NCBI GenBank assembly: GCA_013141055.1
Contig: JABFRS010000001.1
Span: 682,001 to 746,000, forward strand
DNA: 64,000 nt
Reading direction: 5' to 3'
Origin: Cyclobacteriaceae bacterium
GTDB taxonomy: Bacteria > Bacteroidota > Bacteroidia > Cytophagales > Cyclobacteriaceae
The notes under the pieces are model-generated. The model had not been told where the DNA came from. It worked only from the letters and a program-made list of their open reading frames with translations, and ran no database searches. The first letter of the stretch is position 1. Every line of letters starts with the position of its first letter. Both the position numbers and the translations under genes were made by a program. Shown here piece by piece: positions 1 to 9,201 of the stretch.

Positions 1-2
1 GG

Positions 3-362
3 AGACTTCCAACTTTCCTCTTCCTCAGCCTTTACCCGGTAACCCTTTTCATTCTGGCAAGAATTCTCTTTCCTTTCAATGTTCAGGATGGCCCGATTGA
101 TCTTAAGGAATTCTATTACGCAAACTTCAGGAAGTTTTTTATCAGCACGATGATCCTGACTGTGCTGTCAATTGCCAGCAACATCATTGTTCGCGGGTTT
201 ATGGGTGATCAGATCATACAAATTTCCCTTTTTTGCATTCTTGGACTGGTGACGATAAAGAATTATCGAAAAGAATGGGTCCATCAGCTTATTGCCATAG
301 CCATGTTGGCCACATTTATTGCCGGCTTCATCGTAAACTGGAACTCGTGGATTATCAAATGA
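3..362 (+). CDS. Multi-pass membrane protein, 5' end missing
   Basis: The reading frame is open from the left edge of the window to a TGA at 360-362, so the gene starts upstream of the window. The 119 visible codons encode about four hydrophobic segments separated by short polar loops, with an Arg/Lys-containing stretch between the first and second. I do not recognise the family. An ATG at 150 lies inside the second hydrophobic segment and is unlikely to be the real start. The stop is 6 nt before the next gene on the same strand, which suggests the two are co-transcribed. Confidence 0.6.
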   Translation, partial: RLPTFLFLSLYPVTLFILARILFPFNVQDGPIDLKEFYYANFRKFFISTMILTVLSIASNIIVRGFMGDQIIQISLFCILGLVTIKNYRKEWVHQLIAIAMLATFIAGFIVNWNSWIIK

Positions 363-368
363 TTAGAA

Positions 369-1520
369 ATGACGCTGAACACCTTCTCCCCTAAATCAAC
401 GCTCATTCGTTCGGTCGGTCTTCCACAGCTTTCTACCAAATCAACCATTGTAGTGGTCGGCGCAGGAGCTTTTGGAGGATGGACTGCCCTTTCATTGTTG
501 AGGAAAGGACTTAATGTGATTTTAATTGATGCCTGGGGAGCAGGAAACTCCAGAAGCAGTTCAGGAGATGAAACCAGGGTGATCCGTTCTACCTATGGAT
601 CGAATGAATTCTATTTTGATCTCAATGTTCGTGCCCTTGAACTCTGGAAGGAGAATGAGAAGCGGTGGAACAAAAAGCTATTCTATAATAAAGGTGTGCT
701 ATGGTTTTGTTATGAAGAGCATACACCCCTGCTGGATGATTCTATTCCTTTTGCAAGAAAGCATAAGATGGATTATGAGTACCTGAACGTTCAGGAGGTG
801 AATAAAAGATATCCCCTGATACAAACCAATGATCTCCACCATGCTTACCTGGATCCTTTTGGTGGAAATCTCAATGCCAGGGAAAGTTGTCAGACAGTTT
901 TGGAAGCATTCATTAAAGAAGGCGGTAATTATATTCAGGAATTCGTGAAGCCTGGTAAGATTCAATCTTCCGGCCTTGATAAAATAATACTATCCAACGG
1001 AACTTCCCTGCAGGCAGATGCATACTTGTTCGCGTGTGGTTCATGGATGGGACAAATGTTCCCGGAAGTTTTAGGAAATGTTATCACCTGTTCGAAGCAG
1101 GAAGTCTTTTATCTCGGTGTCCCGAAAGATCAATCCATCGATTATGATTCTATGCCCGTGTGGATTGATGTAGACGGAAAGGATTTCTATTACGGCATAC
1201 CTGGTAATTCAAACAGAGGCTTCAAGATCGGAGTCGATCGCCGTGGAGAAGCCTTTGATCCAACAATCGGTGAAAGAATATCTGATCCAAAAGTGCTGGA
1301 GCATGCACGTAACTTCATAAGTCATAGATTTCCCGGCTTAAAAAATGCTCCAGTCATTGAAAGCCGGGTATGTCCCTATGAAAACTCTCCTGACGGCAAC
1401 TTCATTTTTGAAACACATCCTGAAGCAAGGAACGTAATTTTTTTAGGAGGCGGATCAGGACATGGGTTTAAGCATGGTCCGGCGTTGGGAGAACTTGTCA
1501 CTAAAAAATTAACAAATTGA
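369..1520 (+). CDS. FAD-dependent oxidoreductase, monomeric sarcosine oxidase / MTOX-like
   Basis: This 383-residue protein is a probable amine or N-methyl amino acid oxidase of the DadA/MSOX fold. A dinucleotide-binding motif GAGAFGG lies at residues 31-37. The C-terminal flavin motif GSGHGFKHGP (about 362-371) is typical of sarcosine and N-methyltryptophan oxidases. Cys335, in a CPYENSPDG context, sits where MSOX family members attach FAD covalently (compare the CxYxxTPD signature), so a covalent 8a-S-cysteinyl flavin is likely. About 25 residues precede the Rossmann fold without an obvious signal peptide. The substrate cannot be read from the sequence. The gene follows the membrane protein gene by 6 nt. 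Confidence 0.85.
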   Translation: MTLNTFSPKSTLIRSVGLPQLSTKSTIVVVGAGAFGGWTALSLLRKGLNVILIDAWGAGNSRSSSGDETRVIRSTYGSNEFYFDLNVRALELWKENEKRWNKKLFYNKGVLWFCYEEHTPLLDDSIPFARKHKMDYEYLNVQEVNKRYPLIQTNDLHHAYLDPFGGNLNARESCQTVLEAFIKEGGNYIQEFVKPGKIQSSGLDKIILSNGTSLQADAYLFACGSWMGQMFPEVLGNVITCSKQEVFYLGVPKDQSIDYDSMPVWIDVDGKDFYYGIPGNSNRGFKIGVDRRGEAFDPTIGERISDPKVLEHARNFISHRFPGLKNAPVIESRVCPYENSPDGNFIFETHPEARNVIFLGGGSGHGFKHGPALGELVTKKLTN

Positions 1521-1534
1521 TAGGAGAACCTCAA

Positions 1535-2626
1535 TCAATTTTTAAACTTATAGATAGTCTTCTGTTTGTACACCTCACCCGGATTCAAAACAGTAGAAGG
1601 GAAATTTGAATGATTAGGAGAATCCGGAAAGTGTTGCGCCTCCATGCAGAATGCAGATCTCAAAACATAGGGCTTTCCGCTAAATCCAATGTCTGAACCA
1701 TCCAGAAAATTACCTGAATAAAACTGAAGGCCGGGTTCAGTAGTCCATACTTCCATGATACGCCCTGAGTTGGGTTCTCTGACAGTTGCAGCCAGTGAAA
1801 GTTCATTTGATTTCTTGTCGAGGATCCAGTTGTGATCATAACCTGAACCAAATTTCAGTTGCTCATCTTCAGTATTTATCCGTTCACCGATTGTATGAAC
1901 TTTCAGGAAATCAAAAGGGGTATTCAAAACTGATTTTAATTCGCCCGTAGGAATGAGTCCAGCGTCAACAGGATTGAATTTATCTGCATTGATGATTACT
2001 TCATGATTTAAAATATTACCACTGCCCTCTCCCGCAAGGTTAAAAAAAGAATGATGCGTTAAATTGATAACCGTTGACTTGTCCGTTGTTGCTTCATAGT
2101 CGATGACAACTTCATTGCTGTCCGTCAATGAATATACAACTGTGGTGGAAAGATTTCCCGGATATCCTTCTTCTCCATCCCTACTCTTATATAACATTAC
2201 AAGAGCATTGGGATACTTTATAGAATCAGAAATAATCTCCCAGTAAACATTGTGGAATCCATTAGGGCCACCATGAAGAGAATTTTCACCGTTGTTAATT
2301 GGCAGTTGATATTCCATTCCATCCAGTGTAAATCTTCCTTTGGCAATGCGATTGCCATAGCGGCCGATCATGGCACCGAAATAAGGATTTCCGGAAGGAT
2401 ACTGATCAATAGAATCGTATCCCAGAACGACGTTGCTCAGCATACCGTTTTTATCAGGAACCCATAGTGACACGATCCTGCCACCATAGTTTGTGACTTC
2501 CATTTTCAATCCATTCTTGTTCTGAAGAGTGTGCATGGTGAGTTGGGACGAAACCTTAAATTCCTTTTTCTGAGGCGAACAGCTAATCAGCAGTATCAAT
2601 ATAAAAGCAAGCACTACGCGATTCAT
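1535..2626 (-). CDS. galM: Aldose 1-epimerase (mutarotase), lipoprotein
   Basis: This enzyme interconverts the alpha and beta anomers of aldoses. The 363-residue protein carries the family motifs NRIAKGRF (92-99), NSLHGG with His118, the catalytic-base region THHSFFNL (His192 expected catalytic) and MEAQHFPDSPN with Glu329. The N-terminus is a lipoprotein signal ending L-I-S-Cys16, so the mature enzyme is probably anchored in the cell envelope, unlike cytosolic GalM of E. coli. It converges on the oxidase gene with a 14-nt gap. A periplasmic role in handling imported sugars is inferred. Confidence 0.92.
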   Translation of the reverse strand: MNRVVLAFILILLISCSPQKKEFKVSSQLTMHTLQNKNGLKMEVTNYGGRIVSLWVPDKNGMLSNVVLGYDSIDQYPSGNPYFGAMIGRYGNRIAKGRFTLDGMEYQLPINNGENSLHGGPNGFHNVYWEIISDSIKYPNALVMLYKSRDGEEGYPGNLSTTVVYSLTDSNEVVIDYEATTDKSTVINLTHHSFFNLAGEGSGNILNHEVIINADKFNPVDAGLIPTGELKSVLNTPFDFLKVHTIGERINTEDEQLKFGSGYDHNWILDKKSNELSLAATVREPNSGRIMEVWTTEPGLQFYSGNFLDGSDIGFSGKPYVLRSAFCMEAQHFPDSPNHSNFPSTVLNPGEVYKQKTIYKFKN

Positions 2627-2842
2627 AGAAGAAAGTTAGATAAATATGTGATGTGATAAAATTGAAAATATTTGAAAGAAATCCGAACCTTCATCGTTTG
2701 GCTCCGTTTTTCTATATACGCTTTATGTGGGAAAAGATACAGTTAGAAGTTCAACTTATGCACTTCGATTTGATTAAGGGCATCCGCCTTGTCCGTCAAT
2801 CAAATAACGCCGTTTTCTCCACAAAGCTACACCCCTATTGTT

Positions 2843-3163
2843 ATGGATATTTTGGCGGCATTTTTCTTATTTGGCCTTCTTCTCAGCGGACTCAAAGCCT
2901 TGTTCAGGCATTTGTGGGACAGCGGAAGACGCTTCAGCGATGAGGAATCTTTGATCCTGACCTCCGATGAAGTCATGAGCGTGAATCTGCTCTCTGCTAC
3001 CTCAAATGAAACACTAAGACGTGATCACAATTACATTCGAATAACTTCTTCACGCGATTCAAATGAGAATCAAAGAAGACTTTCTTACCCTGGAAAGGGC
3101 GTGGAAGTAAAAAGATTCAAGTCAGGAGAAATGGAATTGCAACCATTTGGAAGGAGTGCATAA
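2843..3163 (+). CDS. Small single-span membrane protein, unknown
   Basis: The encoded protein has 106 residues: one strongly hydrophobic helix at about residues 3-22, then a basic patch (RHLWDSGRR) and a polar, Arg/Ser/Asn-rich tail. This matches a small inner-membrane protein with a cytoplasmic tail. An in-frame ATG at 2789 would add 18 polar residues ahead of the membrane helix. The 2843 ATG is preferred because it puts the helix at the N-terminus. No family is recognised. If this gene is not real, 2627-3364 would be an unusually long empty stretch for this genome. Confidence 0.45.
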   Translation: MDILAAFFLFGLLLSGLKALFRHLWDSGRRFSDEESLILTSDEVMSVNLLSATSNETLRRDHNYIRITSSRDSNENQRRLSYPGKGVEVKRFKSGEMELQPFGRSA

Positions 3164-3320
3164 ATCCGACCAGGCATTGGGCATCCACACAGATTATATA
3201 TGCGCGGGAAACACAGTTAATTCAGTATTCACAGTCAATAAGGAATCAAATCTGAGTTTAACAGCGCGTATTAATCTGGGGGAATGCATCTAATTCCGGG
3301 CATTTTTGAAATTCAAACCT

Positions 3321-3343
3321 TTCTTAATATAATGCGTTAAGAA
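3321..3343. promoter_or_regulatory. Inverted repeat upstream of the 67-aa gene
   Basis: TTCTTAA at 3321-3327 and TTAAGAA at 3337-3343 form perfect 7-bp arms around a 9-bp spacer that contains TATAATG. The site is 22 bp before the next start codon. It could be an operator or simply AT-rich coincidence. Confidence 0.3.
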
Positions 3344-3364
3344 TGATTTAAAACGCGTTTTCGA

Positions 3365-3568
3365 ATGAAAAAAATTGACATCCTCAACTTTATTACAAGC
3401 TTTCGCAAAGCTCCCAACGATATCAAAACCTATCAGGAGATACTATCTTCCGTAGGCAAAGGAGATGAGGCTCAATTAAAATCAATGATCGAAGAACTAA
3501 AGCAAACCAGAGTTCTTAAGGAGATTGAAGATGGTGGAGAGAAGAAGTATCAGGTCGTCACCAAATAA
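3365..3568 (+). CDS. Small protein, winged-helix-like, unknown
   Basis: The 67-residue soluble, charged protein starts MKKIDILNFITSFRKAP. It has an alternating helical pattern followed by a KKYQVV strand, similar in outline to a minimal winged-helix fold (helices, then a beta hairpin carrying EDGGEKKY). There is no signal peptide or membrane segment. A role in DNA binding is only a guess from shape. It converges on the M14 peptidase gene with a 15-nt gap. Confidence 0.55.
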   Translation: MKKIDILNFITSFRKAPNDIKTYQEILSSVGKGDEAQLKSMIEELKQTRVLKEIEDGGEKKYQVVTK

Positions 3569-3583
3569 ATTATTCTCTCATTC

Positions 3584-6379
3584 TCATTTCTTGCCATCAA
3601 GTTTTACGCTTCGTTCATCAACACTGAAAAGTTCGTTGAAGAGTAGTTTGAAAGTTCCATGCGCCTGACCTCTGAATGTAATCTCTGGTCCGAAAGCATA
3701 TAATTTTCCATTACCAACAGGTGCCTCAAACGCTACCACACCACCTTTAAGATAGTTTGCTCCCCATGCCCAGCCGCTGCGTAATGGATTTTCTTCACCG
3801 AACCATGCGAGAGGTTTTACTTTTCCTGAGATCACTGCATCAGGTCCGAGTTTAAATACCGGGCTATTTGAAAAATATACATCTGCCTTGTTCGACATTC
3901 CCCATGTTGCACTTTGTGTTGAATCAAGATTGATGCGCAGAATACTTCCGGGAACATAGTACTTATCTCCTGGCAATCTTCTCTCAACTCCATTAGGTCC
4001 AATCTCCGTTATCGCATTTTTAACTGGCAGCCCCAGATGATATGCAAGATTTGTGCTACTTCCAATCGTTACGATCTTCCCTCCTGCTTCCAGGAATTTT
4101 TTTAACATCGGAATAGATTTATCTGCTGTGATCTTTCCAAGCGTCGAATGGTATTCGGCCGGGATCTGACTTTCCTTTGGTTCTCTTGGCGTTCCAAATT
4201 CATTTGCACCCTCTGTACGAACCGCCGGGATTGCTCCTGAAACAAAAATGATCACATCATACTTCTTGTTAAGATCACCAGCATCGATCGTCTTGGGGAA
4301 AATTACTTCAGCCTTAAAGTGATATTGCTCCATCAGCCAGCGGATCCAACCGGAGGCCATTGAGCCACCGAACTCATCCCATAAGGCAATGCGAACATTT
4401 GAAACTTTAGCAAGCCCTGTTGATGGTAATTTGGAAACTGCTGTCGCTTTTAATCCAAACTCTGCCGCATCCTTTTCCAGAATACTCTTTGCTTTGGGAC
4501 TTGCAACAACATAATACGTTCCACTTGCAATGTTCTTACCAGCAACACCTTCCGGCAAACGATAAACATCCACACCTTCTTTCAACAAATCATTTACCGC
4601 TATTACAGAATTGTTTGCCTTTGGATTTAATAGATATCCGGCAGAAGAAGTCTCAATACTTCCTTTTAATGTTTGAAGTTCACCATAGTTTATTTTTTCA
4701 AAGGGTCCCGTGAAGTCTTCAATGAAGCGATCAAACTTCACTCCCATTTGAAATGCAAGCGTCCAACCTGCTGCATCATAGGGACGTACCGGAGGTCCGC
4801 CCGGATATTGAAAATCATTTGGATGATCCTGAGGCTCAAACATATCAATAATGTGTGGACGGAACGCTTGATTATTTTTAACAATGTATGATCCTGCAGG
4901 ATACTTTTTCTTTCCGATAGTAAAATCAGTTTTGGCGATCTGTATCCCGATCCCAGTTCTTATTAATGCATTAACAAACTTCACAGCTGTTGCAAAATCC
5001 GGTTGATCAGACGGAATTACATAACCACGTGCATCACGCAAAGCAGGCTTTCTGAAAATACTGTCATAATAACTGGTTGGAATGTCTGAGCTTCCACCCA
5101 TGAGTCCGATCTGCTCGGATGAAACTCTCGGCGTTTCTTTCCGCGGTTTGCTTTTATAGGCAGTATTAATCGCTTCTATTCTTGCAGGATAGGGTGTCCA
5201 GTAGTCAGCGCTTCCACGATCAATAGAATTTTTTCCCATCCGGTAAATGTTCATTAAGAGCAGATCACTGTTGCGCGCAGCATAATCCAACACAGCATAA
5301 TTCATGGTTACTGAATAATCGATGGATTGCTGATAATGCCACCGTTGAGGCGCTACAGGATTCGGAGTATTATTATTAGGGATCAATCTTCCTGGTACCA
5401 AAGGAATATCACCTGGTGTCGGACTGCCCACTGTTTCTGTTAGCAAGCCAATCATATTATGAAAGTGAGTTGTGGTACGCAATCCTCCATTATACCAGGT
5501 AGAAAAAACGGATCCGCCAAGGCGTGTATAGCCTGGTTTCTTTTCCGCATTTAATCTGTTAACAATAGCAGCACCAACCGCATCAATTCCGGTGATCATC
5601 ATCGGATCAAAAACATAATTAAACGGATCGCGATATGGCGGACCTGCAACAACGGATCCTCCCGGACCGCTTTGATGATGGTTGTACATGATCTGGGGAA
5701 TCCATTCAATGAAGAGTTGCCTTCCCATATTTTGAGTTTCCTTCATGTTGAGCATGAAGAAATCTCTATTATTATCGTGACCTACATATTTCTGATAAAG
5801 CTTGGGAAGATCCTCTACAGATCTTTTTTCCGGTTTTGGTTCGCGCATATACCAATTGGACACAAGCTCCTGACCATCGGGATTAGCATGGGTGAACAGA
5901 ATGATTACTTTATCAAGAATGCGTAGCGTTTCAGCATCATCGCGTGTTATGAATTCATAGACACTCTGAATCAGTTGATGCGTTCCAACTGTTTCGTCAG
6001 CGTGCAATCCTCCATCAATCCATACGATTGCTTTTCCTTCTGCCGCCATCGCCAAAGCTTGTTGCTCTGTAATTCCTTCGGCACGGGCCATTTTCGTAGA
6101 AATCTCTTTATAGCGATCCAGCTTCTTAATATTTTCCGGAGAAGAAACAATGAGTTGATACTGATGCCTGCCCTCTTCAGTAAGACCAATATCTACCAGC
6201 TTTGCGCGATTGGAGGTCGCAAGGATCTTGAAGAAAGCTTCTGTTTGAGAATAGGTAGCCAGATGATAATCATCTCCAATATTGAAACCGAAATGTTCCT
6301 TGGGTGTTGGGAACTTCTGAGCCACAGCTTGTGATGCATTCCAGATCAGAAGAAGGATGATTAGACGGAAGATTCTCAT
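3584..6379 (-). CDS. Secreted M14 family zinc carboxypeptidase-like peptidase
   Basis: The protein has 931 residues with a signal peptide (cleavage expected after AVAQ, about residue 21). The peptidase M14 domain has the zinc motif HADE (His126, Glu129), the NPDGQ substrate-binding segment at 166-170, a third zinc ligand at His234 or His235 in NHHQSGPGG, and the catalytic Glu315 in LLTETVGSP. The catalytic set therefore appears complete. The remaining 500 or so residues include a region near 690-800 that resembles a class I glutamine amidotransferase-like fold (VIIFVSGAIP; GGKIVTIGSS). This architecture is common in Bacteroidota. It probably degrades peptides in the periplasm or outside the cell. 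Confidence 0.88.
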   Translation of the reverse strand: MRIFRLIILLLIWNASQAVAQKFPTPKEHFGFNIGDDYHLATYSQTEAFFKILATSNRAKLVDIGLTEEGRHQYQLIVSSPENIKKLDRYKEISTKMARAEGITEQQALAMAAEGKAIVWIDGGLHADETVGTHQLIQSVYEFITRDDAETLRILDKVIILFTHANPDGQELVSNWYMREPKPEKRSVEDLPKLYQKYVGHDNNRDFFMLNMKETQNMGRQLFIEWIPQIMYNHHQSGPGGSVVAGPPYRDPFNYVFDPMMITGIDAVGAAIVNRLNAEKKPGYTRLGGSVFSTWYNGGLRTTTHFHNMIGLLTETVGSPTPGDIPLVPGRLIPNNNTPNPVAPQRWHYQQSIDYSVTMNYAVLDYAARNSDLLLMNIYRMGKNSIDRGSADYWTPYPARIEAINTAYKSKPRKETPRVSSEQIGLMGGSSDIPTSYYDSIFRKPALRDARGYVIPSDQPDFATAVKFVNALIRTGIGIQIAKTDFTIGKKKYPAGSYIVKNNQAFRPHIIDMFEPQDHPNDFQYPGGPPVRPYDAAGWTLAFQMGVKFDRFIEDFTGPFEKINYGELQTLKGSIETSSAGYLLNPKANNSVIAVNDLLKEGVDVYRLPEGVAGKNIASGTYYVVASPKAKSILEKDAAEFGLKATAVSKLPSTGLAKVSNVRIALWDEFGGSMASGWIRWLMEQYHFKAEVIFPKTIDAGDLNKKYDVIIFVSGAIPAVRTEGANEFGTPREPKESQIPAEYHSTLGKITADKSIPMLKKFLEAGGKIVTIGSSTNLAYHLGLPVKNAITEIGPNGVERRLPGDKYYVPGSILRINLDSTQSATWGMSNKADVYFSNSPVFKLGPDAVISGKVKPLAWFGEENPLRSGWAWGANYLKGGVVAFEAPVGNGKLYAFGPEITFRGQAHGTFKLLFNELFSVDERSVKLDGKK

Positions 6380-6502
6380 AGTTGATCAGAATTAGAAATT
6401 TGAAACAACAAGGAGGAAAATTCCTGGCTTCTGAGGAAGAAGATTTTGATGAAAGGTTAACCATCCAGCATTTATAGCCTTTTGAAGTCACATATTCACA
6501 AC

Positions 6503-6793
6503 CTATCGCATCGATGGATCCACGTTCCTGTTTTTTAACAGCAGCGATTGAAATTTCTCAAAGTCGACCGGCTTGAGATATGGCTCTTGCTTCGGCGGGT
6601 TCTTAACTAGTTTTTCAAGCGGACGCACAGGTCGCCTTTCAAAGCCGCCTCCGCAATTGGGACAGACATTGTGCAGAATATCATGAACACACTCCGTACA
6701 AAAAGTACACTCGAACGTGCAGATCATCGCTTCCGTACTGTTGGGTGGCAGCTTCTTACCGCAGTTTTCGCAGATGGGACGTAGTTCCAGCAT
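6503..6793 (-). CDS. DUF1272 zinc-ribbon-like protein
   Basis: This 96-residue protein begins MLELRPICENCGKKLPP and continues with EAMICTFECTFCTECV and NVCPNCGGGFERRP, the conserved pattern of DUF1272. Eight cysteines fall in four CxxC-type pairs, consistent with two zinc sites of treble-clef or RING-like type. The last 35 residues are a less conserved extension. The molecular role of the family is not established. Confidence 0.88.
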   Translation of the reverse strand: MLELRPICENCGKKLPPNSTEAMICTFECTFCTECVHDILHNVCPNCGGGFERRPVRPLEKLVKNPPKQEPYLKPVDFEKFQSLLLKNRNVDPSMR

Positions 6794-6831
6794 TCTTCTT
6801 TGAAATTAAAATTTAAGAACGAAAATGCAAT

Positions 6832-7626
6832 TCAGGGTTTGGCTTCGAGAATAAGCCCCTGCTTTGGCGTCCATTTATCATACTCCATATAATACGCTGC
6901 ATCGATGGCTGCCTTCTCGCCTTTGAGCTTTGCCACAAGATGAAGCGCTCCATCGATTCCTGCAGAGATCCCTGCCGTAGTGATCACCGTTCCATTGTCA
7001 ACAAAGCGGGCGTCAGAAACGACCGTCGTTTTAGAAAAAGATTTCTTAAGGTTATCAATGCTGAGATGAAAAGTGGTAGCAGTCTTATTATCCAGAAGTC
7101 CTGCTTTCCCCAATGCAAACGCCCCTGTACATACAGAGAAGAAATATTTTGTCTTTGACTCACGTGATTTCAACCAGCCAATCACATCGCTGTCAAAGGA
7201 ACGCTCTCCATTACCTCCGAAAAACGCGATCATGTCAGACTCGGGTGCATTGGCAATGCTGTAATCCGGAATGATCTTAAGGATGCCCTGAGAAAGAATT
7301 GGGCTGGTAGTTTTGGACACCGTGAAGACTTTGAATCCCGCGTAAGCGAAAACTTCCATGGGCCCGGCAAAATCCAGCACTTCAACACCATCCTGAAGAT
7401 AGAAAGCAACTGTGATCGGTTTCCACGATAATTCTTTCATACGTTCTGCTTTAGACATTTTCACTAGCGTCATATTACAATGATTACATACACCCGGTTT
7501 TTCAAATGCGATCTTATCGCAGTCATTATTGCAAAGCGCGCAATAATAAGCGACATCATCAGCCGCATTCTGAGAAAACGATTTCACTGAAACGATCAGA
7601 AACAAAACGATCAGGAGCTTTTTCAT
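6832..7626 (-). CDS. Secreted DJ-1/PfpI family protein with Cys-rich N-terminal domain
   Basis: The protein has 264 residues with a signal peptide ending near FSQ (about 19). Residues 26-55 form a compact Cys-rich segment (YYCALC, CDKIAF, PGVCNHCNMTL) that resembles the heavy-metal-binding domain found at the start of copper-transport proteins. It is followed by a DJ-1/PfpI domain (about 70-255) with the nucleophile-elbow motif SVCTGAF, Cys166. DJ-1 relatives include glyoxalases, chaperones and isonitrile hydratases; which applies is not clear. Its upstream neighbour also contains a DJ-1 domain, which suggests a linked regulator/effector pair. The predicted export combined with metal-type cysteines is unusual. 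Confidence 0.82.
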   Translation of the reverse strand: MKKLLIVLFLIVSVKSFSQNAADDVAYYCALCNNDCDKIAFEKPGVCNHCNMTLVKMSKAERMKELSWKPITVAFYLQDGVEVLDFAGPMEVFAYAGFKVFTVSKTTSPILSQGILKIIPDYSIANAPESDMIAFFGGNGERSFDSDVIGWLKSRESKTKYFFSVCTGAFALGKAGLLDNKTATTFHLSIDNLKKSFSKTTVVSDARFVDNGTVITTAGISAGIDGALHLVAKLKGEKAAIDAAYYMEYDKWTPKQGLILEAKP

Positions 7627-7693
7627 AGACTTGATTTAACACCACAAAGGAATGCTTCGTAATGCTCAATCAGAAGGACAACTCAGCGCAGTA

Positions 7694-8650
7694 TCAGGAC
7701 AATACTTCGGAGGGCAAAATGCCGGCGTGACGTTTGAGCAATGTTCTCAGCTGGTTGGTGCTTTTCAGCCCACATGCTTTTGCGACACTTTCAACCTTCT
7801 GTTTTTCATGAAGCAACTGAAGAGCCTGAGAAACACGAAGCTTTTCAACATATTCGCCGATCGTAATTCCGGTGGTGTCTTTAAAAAGACGGGTGAGATT
7901 TCTTCCACTGGTGTGCACCAGCTCTGCCAGACTCTCTGCCGTGAATTTCCTGTCAAGGTGCTGCGACAACCACTCCTGTATCTTATGAATACGATCTTCA
8001 AGATGGTTGCGGTACTGAAGAAATACACTGAGCTGCGGGTCTTCCTTTCCCCGCCGAAGATAGATCACCACCTCTCGTGCAATGGCTGCTGAGAAACGGG
8101 TTCCATACATTTCTTCCAGGAGATAAAGTCCAAGGTCAATACCGGAAGCAACTCCTGCACTGCAATAAAGCTGATCATCCTGAGTAAAGAGCCTGTTGGA
8201 CATCACCTCAACCTGCGGATATCTCTCCTTTAATAGTTGTTGGAATTTCCAGTGTGTTGTTGCCTGATGACCTTTAAGCAATCCTGACTCCGCCAGTAAA
8301 AATGCACCGGTACACACAGAACATATCTTTGCACCCCTGCCATGCTGGGTAGTGATCCATTGCAAGAACCTTTTGATTCCCTGCAGGAACTTTTTATCCG
8401 TCAGAAAACGGGAATCAAGTCCTGGAATAAAAACGATATCATCTTTGCTTAGTGCTATCTTTTCGAAATTTTCAAGCTTTGCAAAAGCAAGTCCGCTGGT
8501 ACTGGTTCCTTCCGACACACCGGGGTAAAGCGAAACAAATCTTAACTGCAAGGGAGCACCGTAATCCTGAGCTTCATAAAACACGTGAGCAGGTCCGCTG
8601 ATATCCAGCAAATGAACATCCGGTGGTATCAGAAATACCGCAGTGCGCAT
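7694..8650 (-). CDS. GlxA-family transcriptional regulator (DJ-1 domain + AraC HTH)
   Basis: The 318-residue regulator has an N-terminal DJ-1/PfpI domain (about 1-190; SVCTGAF with Cys113) and a C-terminal AraC/XylS-type double helix-turn-helix (about 215-318; RNLTRLFKDTTGITIGEYV, then VAKACGLKSTNQLRTLLKR). I chose the ATG at 8650 because MRTAVFLIPPDVHLLDI begins the first beta strand of the DJ-1 fold. An in-frame start at 8692 would add 14 unconserved residues. It lies 67 bp upstream of the secreted DJ-1 gene in the same orientation and probably controls it. The inducer is unknown. Confidence 0.87.
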   Translation of the reverse strand: MRTAVFLIPPDVHLLDISGPAHVFYEAQDYGAPLQLRFVSLYPGVSEGTSTSGLAFAKLENFEKIALSKDDIVFIPGLDSRFLTDKKFLQGIKRFLQWITTQHGRGAKICSVCTGAFLLAESGLLKGHQATTHWKFQQLLKERYPQVEVMSNRLFTQDDQLYCSAGVASGIDLGLYLLEEMYGTRFSAAIAREVVIYLRRGKEDPQLSVFLQYRNHLEDRIHKIQEWLSQHLDRKFTAESLAELVHTSGRNLTRLFKDTTGITIGEYVEKLRVSQALQLLHEKQKVESVAKACGLKSTNQLRTLLKRHAGILPSEVLS

Positions 8651-8729
8651 CGGTTGATGGAGTATGAATTTGTCCGGAGCTGAAGAAACCAAGGATAATC
8701 TATTTATAAAATCAACGGTTCAACAAAGA

Positions 8730-9068
8730 TCAATCTTTAAAAACGCGGGAGAGTCGTTTGGGAGCAACACCACAATATGAGGTGGTGAGAATATCAGTCA
8801 ACATCTCCTTTCTCACTTTACTGAGCATAACAAAGGTCCATCCTTGCTTTCCCCATTTGTTAGGAACAGGAAAAACCACCGTCTTGTCAAAGTTTGAAAA
8901 AACAGATTGATCGATCTCTGATAATTTCACACATGCTCTTTTATTCTTCTCTGAAAGAGTCACAAATATCTTTTTGGCGACCCGAAAAGATGGGTTGTCA
9001 AAATGCGGCTGTTCAATTGCCTCAGGGAATGACAATGCCAGTTTTCTGAAAGATGCTATGCTCACCAT
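8730..9068 (-). CDS. MmcQ/YjbR family protein
   Basis: This 112-residue protein matches the MmcQ/YjbR (CyaY-like fold) family: FPEAIEQPHFDNPSFRVAKK at the N-terminus, FPVPNKWGKQGWTFV in the middle and SYCGVAPKRLS at the end. The start MVSIASFRKLALSFPEA at 9068 is preferred. An upstream ATG at 9110 would prepend a hydrophobic peptide not expected for this cytosolic family. The family is described as DNA-binding, but its function is poorly known. Confidence 0.83.
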   Translation of the reverse strand: MVSIASFRKLALSFPEAIEQPHFDNPSFRVAKKIFVTLSEKNKRACVKLSEIDQSVFSNFDKTVVFPVPNKWGKQGWTFVMLSKVRKEMLTDILTTSYCGVAPKRLSRVFKD

Positions 9069-9201
9069 TGGTATAACAGAAAAAAAATAAAGATAAAGGA
9101 TAAGAATCAATAGTAACCAGAGTGTCCTTCGATAATAAAATCAGCTCACTGACTGGATTAGTTCGGTGATTTACTAATTTAAGCCTGAGATCTTGTGACT
9201 T

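Noticed and set aside
2653-2943. 96-codon frame overlapping the small membrane protein gene at 2843
   Set aside because: Low-complexity mixed composition with no domain pattern. The 2843 frame has a clear membrane helix and fits better.
7652-8092. 146-codon plus-strand frame inside the GlxA-type regulator
   Set aside because: Antisense shadow. The minus strand encodes a well-conserved AraC/DJ-1 protein.
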